The notes beneath the pieces were generated by a model. It worked only from the letters and a program-made list of their open reading frames with translations. It was not told where the DNA came from and searched no databases. A program made the position numbers and the translations under genes. From NCBI GenBank assembly GCA_946480565.1, contig CAMLKR010000135.1:1-6356 (forward strand): a stretch of 6,356 nucleotides of DNA, in the 5' to 3' direction. This document shows positions 1-5,959 of this stretch, piece by piece. Position 1 is the first letter of the stretch, and every line of letters begins with the position of its first letter. This DNA is from an uncultured Arenimonas sp. Lineage in GTDB: Bacteria > Pseudomonadota > Gammaproteobacteria > Xanthomonadales > Xanthomonadaceae.

Positions 1-1749
1 AACGCCGGGCACGCCCGGTCGCAGGCAGCAGGCGCCGCGCACGATCAGCTCGATCCTGACGCCCGCGCGCGAGGCCTCGTAGAGCGCGCGGATCACGGTC
101 GGCTCGTTCAGGGCGTTCATCTTGGCGATGATGTGCCCGCCGAGCCCGTTGCGCGCGTTCTTCGCCTCGCGCTCGATCTTCTTCAGCAGGCCCTTGTGCA
201 GGGTGAAGGGGGATTGCAGCAGCCGGCGCAGCTTGATGGTCGGCGCCAGACCCGAGAGCTGCTGGAAGATGTCGTGCACGTCGGCGGCGATGTCCGGGTC
301 GGCGGTCATCAGGCCGATGTCGGTGTAGGCGCGGGCGGTGCCGGCGTGGTAGTTGCCGGTGCCCAGGTGCACGTAGCGCTGGAGCTTCTTCCCCTCGCGG
401 CGCACGATCAGCATCATCTTGGCGTGGGTCTTGTAGCCGACCACGCCGTACATCACCTGCACGCCGGCTTCCTGCAGCTGGTCGGCCAGGCGGATGTTGG
501 CCTCCTCGTCGAAGCGCGCGCGCAGCTCGACCACCACGGTCACGTCCTTGCCGTTGCGCGCGGCCGTGATCAGGTGGTCGATGATCTTGCTGTCCTTGCC
601 GGTGCGGTAGAGCGTCTGCTTGATGGCCAGCACGTCGGGATCGTTGGCGGCGTGCTGCAGCAGGTCCAGCACGGACTGGAAACTCTGGTAGGGGTGGTGC
701 AGCAGCAGGTCGCCCTGGCGCAGCGTCTGGAACGGCGCTTCGTCGTCCAGCCCGGCGGCGCGCGGCTTGAAGCTGGGGAACTTCAGTTCGGGGCGGTCGG
801 CGAGGTCGTAGACCTGGGTCACGCGGTTCAGGTTGACCGGGCCGTTGATTCGATACACCGCGTTTTCGGTCAGGCCGAAGTTCTGCAGCAGGATCTTCAC
901 GATCGGGGTCGGGCAGTGTTCGGCGATCTCCAGCCGCACCGCCGGCCGGAAGCCGCGGCTGGCCAGCTCGTCCTTCAGCGCGCTGGCGAGGTTCTCCACT
1001 TCCTCCTCGTCCACGAACAGCTCGGAGTTGCGGGTGACGCGGAACTGGTAGGCGCCCTTGACCTTCATGCCGGTGAACAGGTCGTCCACGAAGGCGGTGA
1101 GCACGGCCGAGAGCAGCACGAAGTCGTGCTGGCCGCCCGAGACCTCCGGCGGCAGCTGGATGATGCGGGGCAGCGAGCGCGGCGCGCGCACGATCGCCAT
1201 GCCGCCGTTGCGGCCGAACGCGTCCTTGCCTTCCAGCACCACGACCACGTTGAGCGATTTGTTGAGGATGCGCGGGAACGGGTGCACCGGATCCAGGCCC
1301 AGCGGCGAGAGCACCGGCAGCAGTTCGTCTTGGAAATACTTGTGCAGCCAGCGCTTCTGCTTGGCGTTCCAGCTCTGGTGCGCCAGGATCCGGATGCCGG
1401 CGGCGTTGAGCTCCGGGCGCAGGGTCTCGTTCCAGTAGCGGTACTGCTCTTCCACCAGGGCCGCGGCCTTGTCGTGGATCAGCTCCAGGGCGCGGGTCGG
1501 CGGGATGCCGTCGGGCGGCAGCGGCCCGCCGAACTGCTGGGCGGTGCGCACGGTGGCGGCGCGGATCTCGAAGAACTCGTCGAGGTTGGTGCAGCTGATG
1601 CACAGGTACTTCAGCCGTTCCAGCAGCGGCACCGTCGGGTCCTGGGCCTGGGCCAGCACCCGGAAGTTGAACTCCAGCTGCGACAGCTCGCGGTTGAGGT
1701 AGAGCTCGGGGGCGTGCAGGTCGGGCGTTTCGGGGCTGTCGGGGCTCAT
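1..1749 (-). CDS. ppk: Polyphosphate kinase 1 (PPK1), C-terminus cut off by window edge
   Basis: PPK1 reversibly transfers the ATP gamma-phosphate onto inorganic polyphosphate through a phosphohistidine intermediate. I translated the minus strand from the ATG at 1749; the frame stays open to base 1, giving 583 residues of a family usually near 690, so roughly the last 110 are missing. Visible motifs are NRELSQLEFN (19-28) and NLDEFFEIR in the N domain, IKQTLYRT ending near Arg382, VELRARFDEEANI with Arg412, KTHAKM with His442, and YVHLGTGN with His461. These match E. coli Arg375, Arg405, His435 and His454 at a constant offset of 7, so the catalytic core is intact. The NRELSWL motif common in the family has Gln24 in place of Trp. 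The sequence ends inside the C2 domain at VRGACCLRPGVPGV. The gene lies 63 bp after phoR on the same strand with no obvious Shine-Dalgarno sequence and is probably the distal gene of a phoB-phoR-ppk transcript. Family assignment is very secure. Confidence 0.97.
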   Translation of the reverse strand, partial: MSPDSPETPDLHAPELYLNRELSQLEFNFRVLAQAQDPTVPLLERLKYLCISCTNLDEFFEIRAATVRTAQQFGGPLPPDGIPPTRALELIHDKAAALVEEQYRYWNETLRPELNAAGIRILAHQSWNAKQKRWLHKYFQDELLPVLSPLGLDPVHPFPRILNKSLNVVVVLEGKDAFGRNGGMAIVRAPRSLPRIIQLPPEVSGGQHDFVLLSAVLTAFVDDLFTGMKVKGAYQFRVTRNSELFVDEEEVENLASALKDELASRGFRPAVRLEIAEHCPTPIVKILLQNFGLTENAVYRINGPVNLNRVTQVYDLADRPELKFPSFKPRAAGLDDEAPFQTLRQGDLLLHHPYQSFQSVLDLLQHAANDPDVLAIKQTLYRTGKDSKIIDHLITAARNGKDVTVVVELRARFDEEANIRLADQLQEAGVQVMYGVVGYKTHAKMMLIVRREGKKLQRYVHLGTGNYHAGTARAYTDIGLMTADPDIAADVHDIFQQLSGLAPTIKLRRLLQSPFTLHKGLLKKIEREAKNARNGLGGHIIAKMNALNEPTVIRALYEASRAGVRIELIVRGACCLRPGVPGV

Positions 1750-1812
1750 GGTCCGTGCAGTTCGCAGGGGCGGCGGCCGGGGCCGCGCCGGGAGGGTAGT
1801 GTATGCCGGACC
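1750..1812 (-). other. phoR-ppk spacer without promoter or terminator signal
   Basis: This 63-bp gap separates the phoR stop codon from the ppk start codon. It is G+C-rich and contains a short imperfect inverted repeat of the CGGCG...CGCCG kind, with no T-run after it on the minus strand. I see no convincing intrinsic terminator, no Pho box and no good -35/-10 pair. The bases directly before the ppk ATG (ctgcacggacc) do not form a recognisable Shine-Dalgarno sequence. The simplest reading is a transcribed spacer, so that ppk is expressed by read-through from phoBR. A weak promoter could have been missed. Confidence 0.4.
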
Positions 1813-3138
1813 TCAGGCTTCGGTGGCGCTGCGCGCGCGGACCCGTGCCGGGCCGAACACGCAGGCGAAGGTGCTGCCGCGGCCGACTTCGCTTTCGATC
1901 TCCAGCCGGCCCTGGTGCAGGCTGAGCACGTGCTTGACGATGGACAGGCCCAGGCCGGTGCCGCCGGATTCACGCGAGCGGCTGGTCGAAACGCGGTAGA
2001 AACGTTCGGTGATACGCGGCAGGTGCTGGGCCGGGATGCCGTAGCCGCTGTCGATCACGGCCAGGCGCGCGCCGCCGTCGGCGGTGCGGCTGAAGCGGAT
2101 CACGATGCGGCCGTCGGTCGGCGTGTAGCGCACCGCATTGCTGACCAGGTTCGAGAACGCGCTGTGCAGCTCCTTGACCGAGCCGGTGAGGTCGCAGCCG
2201 GCCTGGTCCTCGACCACGATCTGGTGCCGGCCCTGGCTCAGGGCCTCGGCCTCGCGGCGCAGGGTGACCAGCATCGAGGCCATGCCCAGCGGCTCCTCCG
2301 GCAGGTGTTCCTGGGCCTCGAGCCGCGACAGGGTCAACAGGTCTTCGACCAGCTGGGTCATGCGCTGGGACTGGCGACGCATCTCCTCGACCATCACCGC
2401 CAGGTCCGGGTGTTCCTCCGGTTCGATCATGTCCAGGTAGCCGTGCACCACCGTCAGCGGTGTCCGCAGCTCGTGCGAGACGTTGGCGACGAAGTCGCGG
2501 CGCACCTGCTCCAGCCGCATCAGTTTGGTGACGTCGCGCACCACCACCAGCCACTGGGTGGCGGAATAGGGGATCAGGCGCAGGCTCAGGCGCACCAGGG
2601 GCTCGGCCGGACTGGCGACGTCGGTCAGCGGTTCGTCGGTCTGGCCGGCGGCAAGCCATTCGCGCACCCGGGGCTGTTCGGGGAAGAAGTCCAGCAGCGG
2701 TTCGCCCAGGCTCTGCGGATAGCGCAGGCCGACCAGGTGGCGCGCGGTCTTGTTGAACCAGACCAGCCGGCCGTCACGGCGGTTGATGACCAGGGCACCG
2801 TCGGGCATCGCGGTGGCGGCCTGGCGGTAGGCACGCAGCAGGCGCACCAGGCGCCGGCTTCGGATGCGGTTTTCGGTCTGGCGCCGGTGGATCAGGGTTT
2901 CCAGCGCGGCCCACAGGCCCTGGCCATCGACCGTGCGCAGCTGCTTGCGCCAGTCCAGGAAACGCAGCACGCGGTAGAGGCGCCAGTAGGCGCGCGCCGC
3001 CAGCACGCCGGTGGCGATGCCCAGGGCCCACCAGGGTTCGCCCAACGCCATGCCGATGCCCAGGGCCAGCGCGTAGAAGAGCAGCAGCCGGATCAGGGAC
3101 TGGCGCCAGGCCAGCCGCAACAGCATCGAGACACTCAT
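1813..3138 (-). CDS. phoR: Phosphate regulon sensor histidine kinase PhoR
   Basis: The 441-residue inner-membrane histidine kinase is expected to phosphorylate PhoB when phosphate is scarce. Two closely spaced hydrophobic segments (about 15-32 and 36-50) with almost no periplasmic loop are followed by a basic stretch, a PAS-like domain (about 100-205, with MPDGALVINRRDGRLVWFN), and a dimerisation/phosphoacceptor helix FVANVSHELRTPLT with His222. The catalytic ATPase domain shows an N box (Asn330, Asn334), G1 box DSGYGIP (363-369), F box ERFYRV (378-383) and G2 box GGTGLGLSIVKH (392-403), so all expected kinase motifs are present. Lack of a periplasmic sensor domain is normal for PhoR, which is thought to sense phosphate through the Pst transporter and PhoU; neither is in this window. 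The ATG at 3138 lies 19 bp after the phoB stop; Met5 is an alternative start. The neighbouring phoB makes PhoR far more likely than another PAS-containing kinase. Confidence 0.96.
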   Translation of the reverse strand: MSVSMLLRLAWRQSLIRLLLFYALALGIGMALGEPWWALGIATGVLAARAYWRLYRVLRFLDWRKQLRTVDGQGLWAALETLIHRRQTENRIRSRRLVRLLRAYRQAATAMPDGALVINRRDGRLVWFNKTARHLVGLRYPQSLGEPLLDFFPEQPRVREWLAAGQTDEPLTDVASPAEPLVRLSLRLIPYSATQWLVVVRDVTKLMRLEQVRRDFVANVSHELRTPLTVVHGYLDMIEPEEHPDLAVMVEEMRRQSQRMTQLVEDLLTLSRLEAQEHLPEEPLGMASMLVTLRREAEALSQGRHQIVVEDQAGCDLTGSVKELHSAFSNLVSNAVRYTPTDGRIVIRFSRTADGGARLAVIDSGYGIPAQHLPRITERFYRVSTSRSRESGGTGLGLSIVKHVLSLHQGRLEIESEVGRGSTFACVFGPARVRARSATEA

Positions 3139-3157
3139 GTCCGGCCGGTTCCCATCC

Positions 3158-3850
3158 TCAGCTCATCGCCGCGGAGAAGCGGTAGCCGGAGCCGCGCACG
3201 GTCTGAACCATGTCGTCCAGGCGGAAGGGCTCCAGGGCCTTGCGCAGCCGGCGGATGTGCACGTCCACCGTGCGTTCCTCGACGTAGACGTTGCCGCCCC
3301 AGACGTGGTCGAGCAGCTGGGTGCGGGTGTAGACGCGGTCGGCGTGCGTCATGAAGAAGTGCAGCAGGCGGTATTCGGTCGGGCCCACGTGTACCGACTG
3401 GTCGCCGGCGAACACCCGGTGGGCGGCGCCGTCGATGCGCAGGCCCCCGACGGTCACGGAACCGTCATCTTCGTCCTCCCGCGAGCGGCGCATCACGGCG
3501 CGGATGCGGGCCAGCAGCTCGCGGGCCGAGAAGGGCTTGACCACGTAGTCGTCCACGCCCGACTCCAGGCCCGAGACCCGGTCGTTCTCCTCGCCGCGGG
3601 CGGTCAGCATGATGATCGGGATGTCGCGGGTCAGCTCGTCCTTGCGCCAGCGCCTGGCCAGCTCCAGGCCGCTGGCGCCGGGCAGCATCCAGTCGAGCAG
3701 GATCAGGTCGGGCACGCGCTCGGCGATGGCGGTCTGGGCCTCGCGGGCGTCCCCGGCGTGCACCGGCTCGTATTCGCCCTTGCGCAGGGCGTAGGCCACC
3801 ATCTCGCGGATGGCGGGTTCGTCGTCGACGATCAGGATGCGCTTCTGCAC
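3158..3850 (-). CDS. phoB: Phosphate regulon response regulator PhoB (GTG start)
   Basis: PhoB is the OmpR-family transcription factor that binds Pho boxes once phosphorylated by PhoR. The 230-residue protein has the family's usual length. Its receiver domain (about 4-120) shows the acidic pocket Asp9-Asp10-Glu11, phosphoacceptor Asp53 in LILLDWMLPG, Thr83 in MLTARGEE and Lys105 in VVKPFSARELLARI. After an acidic linker (SREDEDDGS), the winged-helix DNA-binding domain (about 131-226) carries the recognition-helix motif RTVDVHIRRLRKAL and the terminal hairpin GSGYRF. The start is GTG: an in-frame TGA lies just upstream, and GTG places four residues before ILIVDDE, as in E. coli PhoB. No clear Shine-Dalgarno sequence precedes it. 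A Pho-box-like element and possible -10 lie in the gap to bepA, which suggests autoregulation. It is the first gene of the probable phoB-phoR-ppk unit. Confidence 0.96.
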   Translation of the reverse strand: MQKRILIVDDEPAIREMVAYALRKGEYEPVHAGDAREAQTAIAERVPDLILLDWMLPGASGLELARRWRKDELTRDIPIIMLTARGEENDRVSGLESGVDDYVVKPFSARELLARIRAVMRRSREDEDDGSVTVGGLRIDGAAHRVFAGDQSVHVGPTEYRLLHFFMTHADRVYTRTQLLDHVWGGNVYVEERTVDVHIRRLRKALEPFRLDDMVQTVRGSGYRFSAAMS

Positions 3851-3860
3851 AGGTTTACCG

Positions 3861-3917
3861 TGTCACCGGAGGGGCCTGTGCGCAAGTAGATAAAACTTTT
3901 GTGACCGGGTGGTGACA
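3861..3917. repeat. Inverted TGTCACC/GGTGACA pair flanking the phoB promoter
   Basis: TGTCACC at 3861-3867 and GGTGACA at 3911-3917 on the plus strand are perfect 7-bp reverse complements, 43 bp apart. The right copy overlaps the first Pho-box repeat. The left copy is an isolated, oppositely oriented half-site between the probable transcription start and the phoB start codon. It might be an additional PhoB contact or chance; pairing does not extend beyond 7 bp. Confidence 0.35.
3885..3890 (-). promoter_or_regulatory. Candidate -10 element of the phoB promoter
   Basis: The minus strand reads aaaagtttta then TCTACT, beginning exactly 10 bp after the Pho box. In characterised Pho promoters the -10 hexamer lies about this far from the box. 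TCTACT matches TATAAT at four of six positions; the overlapping TTTTAT just upstream also scores four of six, so the exact hexamer is uncertain. The short A/T-rich stretch stands out sharply from its G+C-rich surroundings. Transcription from here would leave a leader of about 30 bases before the GTG. Confidence 0.45.
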
Positions 3918-3918
3918 G
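3901..3918 (-). promoter_or_regulatory. Pho box (PhoB-binding site) upstream of phoB
   Basis: On the minus strand these 18 bases read CTGTCAC-CACC-CGGTCAC. They form two direct 7-bp repeats differing at one base, separated by 4 bp, which is the architecture of the enterobacterial Pho box (CTGTCAT, 4 bp, CTGTCAT). The second repeat is followed by AAAA, so the 11-bp periodicity and A/T-rich spacer are partly kept. The site ends 50 bp before the phoB GTG and faces phoB, as expected for an activator site standing in for the -35 region. The match is seen directly; PhoB binding and autoregulation are inferred from the known behaviour of phoB operons. Confidence 0.75.
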
Positions 3919-3934
3919 GCCCGCCGGGCCCGGG

Positions 3935-5536
3935 TCAGCGGGTGTCGGGTCGCTGCTCGTGGGCCTCGATGCCCTGGCGGCGCATTTCCAGCACGATCGG
4001 GGTGATGGCCGCCATGCGGGCCTCGATCCGGGCGCGCTGGTAGTAGTCCAGGTCGTCGCGCTGCTTCAGGGCGTCCAGCTGGTTCAGGGCGTCCACCGCC
4101 CGGCCGTTGAGGAAGGCGGCCTCGGCATAGGCCTCGCCGGCCCGCACCAGGTCGCCGGCCAGCTCGCTGGCACGGGCGAAGCTGCGCTGGAACAGCGGGT
4201 CCTCAGCGCTGTCGGACATCAGCGGGCGCAATACTTCCTGGGCCCGCCGGCCGGAGGCCGGCGTGGCGACCTCGATCAGGGTCCCGGCATAGGTCAGGCG
4301 CACCGCCCGGTTCTCCGGATGTTTCTGCAGCAGGGCGTCGAAGCGCTGGCGCGCCAGCTCGCGTTTGCCGGCCGTGGCCGCGGCTTCGGCCCGGGCCAGT
4401 TCGAGCCACAGGTCGCCGGGATGGCGGGTTAACAGGTCCTCGAGGGTCTGTTCCGATTCGGCGGGGTAGCCGGCCAGCCGCTGCGCCAGGGCCAGGCCAT
4501 AACGCTGCGGGTCGCCCACGGCCGCGCCGGGAGCCCGGGCCAAGGCCCGGTACTCGCGCAGGGACGCCGCCGGATCCGGGGCGCTGAGCACCCGCAGGCG
4601 TTCCCGCGCCCAGCCGAACTGGTCGCTGGCGCCGGCCGCGCGGCTGTCGCCCAGGCTCAGGTCTCCGGGAAGCAGGGGATTGGCGAGGCCGCGCGGGGTC
4701 GGCGCCCCGCGGCCGGCGGACGCGGCCAGCTGCTGGGCCCGCTGGCGGGTTTCGCTGATGCGGGTGGTGGTGACCGGGTGGCTGCGCAGGTATTCGGGCA
4801 ACTGGTAGCCGCCGCTGTTGGCGCGGGTCGCCCGCTGCATGCGCTCGAAGAAGTCGGCCATGCCGGCGGGTTCGTACCCGGCCCGCGCCAGGGTCTGGAT
4901 GCCGACCCGGTCGGCTTCGGACTCGTTGGAGCGGGTGTAGTCGATCTGCCGTTGCTGCATCAGCGCCATCGCGCCGGCGATGGCCGCGGCGGTGCCGTTG
5001 GAGCCGGAGTCGTCGCCGCTGCTGCTGGCGTTGCTGGCGGCCTGGGAGGCTGCGATGGCGCCGATCATCGCCAGCAGGATCGGTATCTGGTCCTTCTGCG
5101 CGCGCTCGACCGCGCGCAGCACGTGGCGCTGGCTGACGTGGGCGATCTCATGCGCCATCACGCCGGCGACCTCGGCTTCGGTCTCGGCGGTCAGCACCAG
5201 GCCGGCGTTCATGCCGATGTAGCCGCCCAGGGTCGCGAAGGCGTTGATCTGGCGGTCCCGCATCATGAAGAAGGTGAAGGACTGGCGCGGCGTGTCGCTG
5301 GACGCCGCCAGCCGGTAGCCCATGGCCTGCAGCCAGGAGTCGACCAGCGGATCGTCGAGCACCAGGCCCATGCGCCGCAGCTCGTAAAGCGTGTAGGCGC
5401 CGTAGTCGGCTTCCATGCTCGGACTGATCACCTCGCCGGCCGACGAACCGATGTCGGGCAGTCCGCTCTGGGCGCGGGCGCTGCAGGCCAGGCCCAGGGC
5501 CAGGCTGAGGGTGGCGACGGGAAGCAGGATGCGCAC
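3935..5536 (-). CDS. bepA: Periplasmic M48 metalloprotease with TPR-like C-terminus (BepA/YfgC type)
   Basis: BepA-type proteases act as chaperone and protease in outer-membrane protein assembly and quality control. I place the start at GTG 5536, giving 533 residues: GGAG lies 5 bp upstream, and a signal peptide follows at once (RILLPVATLSLALGLACSARA, cleavage probably after ARA at 20-22). The M48 domain has HEIAH (His129, Glu130, His133) and a third zinc ligand Glu205 in NESEADR. The SHPVTTTRISE motif contains His253, equivalent to the switch histidine of E. coli BepA (His246). Residues from about 310 to the end are helical and TPR-like. The protein is longer than E. coli BepA (487), partly through a Ser/Gly/Asp-rich insert near 168-182 between the zinc ligands. 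The frame stays open upstream to 5884, but that part overlaps the grx gene and looks non-coding; Met at 5608 is a poorer alternative. Cys18 lacks a good lipobox. The gene could drive read-through into phoB. Confidence is high for family, moderate for the symbol. Confidence 0.9.
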   Translation of the reverse strand: MRILLPVATLSLALGLACSARAQSGLPDIGSSAGEVISPSMEADYGAYTLYELRRMGLVLDDPLVDSWLQAMGYRLAASSDTPRQSFTFFMMRDRQINAFATLGGYIGMNAGLVLTAETEAEVAGVMAHEIAHVSQRHVLRAVERAQKDQIPILLAMIGAIAASQAASNASSSGDDSGSNGTAAAIAGAMALMQQRQIDYTRSNESEADRVGIQTLARAGYEPAGMADFFERMQRATRANSGGYQLPEYLRSHPVTTTRISETRQRAQQLAASAGRGAPTPRGLANPLLPGDLSLGDSRAAGASDQFGWARERLRVLSAPDPAASLREYRALARAPGAAVGDPQRYGLALAQRLAGYPAESEQTLEDLLTRHPGDLWLELARAEAAATAGKRELARQRFDALLQKHPENRAVRLTYAGTLIEVATPASGRRAQEVLRPLMSDSAEDPLFQRSFARASELAGDLVRAGEAYAEAAFLNGRAVDALNQLDALKQRDDLDYYQRARIEARMAAITPIVLEMRRQGIEAHEQRPDTR

Positions 5537-5541
5537 GGCGG

Positions 5542-5545
5542 CTCC
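5542..5545 (-). promoter_or_regulatory. Shine-Dalgarno GGAG that fixes the bepA GTG start
   Basis: The minus strand reads GGAG-ccgcc-GTG, a four-base Shine-Dalgarno core with 5-bp spacing to the codon at 5536. Together with the signal peptide that begins there, it favours this GTG over the longer open frame reaching upstream. Confidence 0.65.
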
Positions 5546-5687
5546 GGTCCGGGGATGGCGCAGGATAGCGGCTCGGTGGCGCGGCGCGGGTGAATCCGCC
5601 GTAAACATCTCTGGCCCGGCGTCCCGCTGCGTTGCAGGACCGCGCTGGAAAAGCCGGGGCGGGGCCGCCAAACTTGCCGCCTCACCC

Positions 5688-5694
5688 GGAGAAG
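5688..5694 (+). promoter_or_regulatory. Shine-Dalgarno sequence of grx
   Basis: GGAGAAG is followed by four C residues and then GTG at 5699. The GGAG core and its spacing of 7 bases support the GTG start over the internal ATG at 5714. Confidence 0.65.
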
Positions 5695-5698
5695 CCCC

Positions 5699-5959
5699 GT
5701 GTCCGATGTCCTGATGTACACCACCGCGATCTGCCCCTACTGCGTCGCGGCCAAGAATTTCCTCAAGTCGCGCGGCGCGACCTGGACCGAAGTACGCGTG
5801 GACACCGACCCCGAGCGCCGCGCGGAGATGATGGCGCGCGCGCAGCGCACCTCGGTGCCGCAGATCTTCATCGGCGATCGGCACGTCGGCGGCTACGACG
5901 ACCTGGTGGCGCTGGACCGCGCCGGTGACCTCAAACCCCTGCTGGAGTCACGTCCGTGA
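5699..5959 (+). CDS. grxC: Glutaredoxin 3-type dithiol glutaredoxin (GTG start)
   Basis: This 86-residue protein is a cytosolic dithiol glutaredoxin that reduces disulfides or glutathione-mixed disulfides at the expense of glutathione. Its length is typical of bacterial Grx3. The thioredoxin fold is marked by strand VLMYTT, active site CPYC (Cys12, Cys15), the TSVPQIFIG segment with cis-Pro54, and the GGYDDL glutathione-binding region (Gly64-Gly65). The GTG start is supported by GGAGAAG upstream and by the correct distance to the first strand. The 3' end overlaps the next gene by 4 bp (GTGA), which suggests translational coupling. It is divergent from bepA. The CPYC site argues against a monothiol CGFS iron-sulfur carrier (GrxD). 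The family is near certain; the exact symbol is by similarity to E. coli. Confidence 0.94.
   Translation: MSDVLMYTTAICPYCVAAKNFLKSRGATWTEVRVDTDPERRAEMMARAQRTSVPQIFIGDRHVGGYDDLVALDRAGDLKPLLESRP

Larger units (their letters stand above)
5537..5698. promoter_or_regulatory. Divergent intergenic region between bepA and grx
   Basis: This 162-bp region separates two divergently transcribed genes and should hold both promoters. For bepA, TATCCT on the minus strand (5562-5567) matches the -10 consensus at four of six positions and lies 25 bp before the GTG, but no -35 is well spaced; TTCACC is about 21 bp away. For grx, TTGCAG (5632-5637) resembles a -35, but no matching -10 is visible. There is no strong operator palindrome, riboswitch or terminator. 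Open frames entering this region look like G+C-driven shadows. Confidence 0.35.

Noticed and set aside
133..3354. Open frame of 1073 codons on the plus strand, the longest in the window
   Set aside because: It runs exactly antisense, codon against codon, to ppk and phoR, which share one reading register. It stays open because those genes avoid TTA, CTA and TCA codons in a G+C-rich genome. The translation is low-complexity (rich in V, Q, H, A, G), starts arbitrarily and matches no family I recognise. The minus-strand genes have complete conserved motifs.
3918..3930. GGCCC-gcc-GGGCC hairpin just after the bepA stop as an intrinsic terminator
   Set aside because: The stem is only 5 bp with a 3-base loop, and on the minus strand it runs directly into the Pho box with no T-run. 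Short G/C palindromes are expected by chance in this composition.
5136..5556. Lipoprotein reading of the bepA-like protein because of Cys18 in the signal peptide
   Set aside because: The residues before Cys18 (GLA-C) lack the usual Leu at -3 of a lipobox, while ARA at 20-22 gives an ordinary signal peptidase I site. BepA itself is a soluble periplasmic protein.
4778..5593. 271-codon plus-strand frame opposite the bepA-like gene
   Set aside because: The composition is typical of a G+C-driven antisense frame (G, A, V, H, Q rich), and the opposite strand encodes the HEIAH metalloprotease.
5537..5884. N-terminal extension of the M48 protease frame by 116 codons
   Set aside because: The extension overlaps the grx gene on the opposite strand, would bury a good signal peptide inside the protein, and resembles no known domain. 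The GTG at 5536 has a Shine-Dalgarno sequence and an immediate signal peptide.
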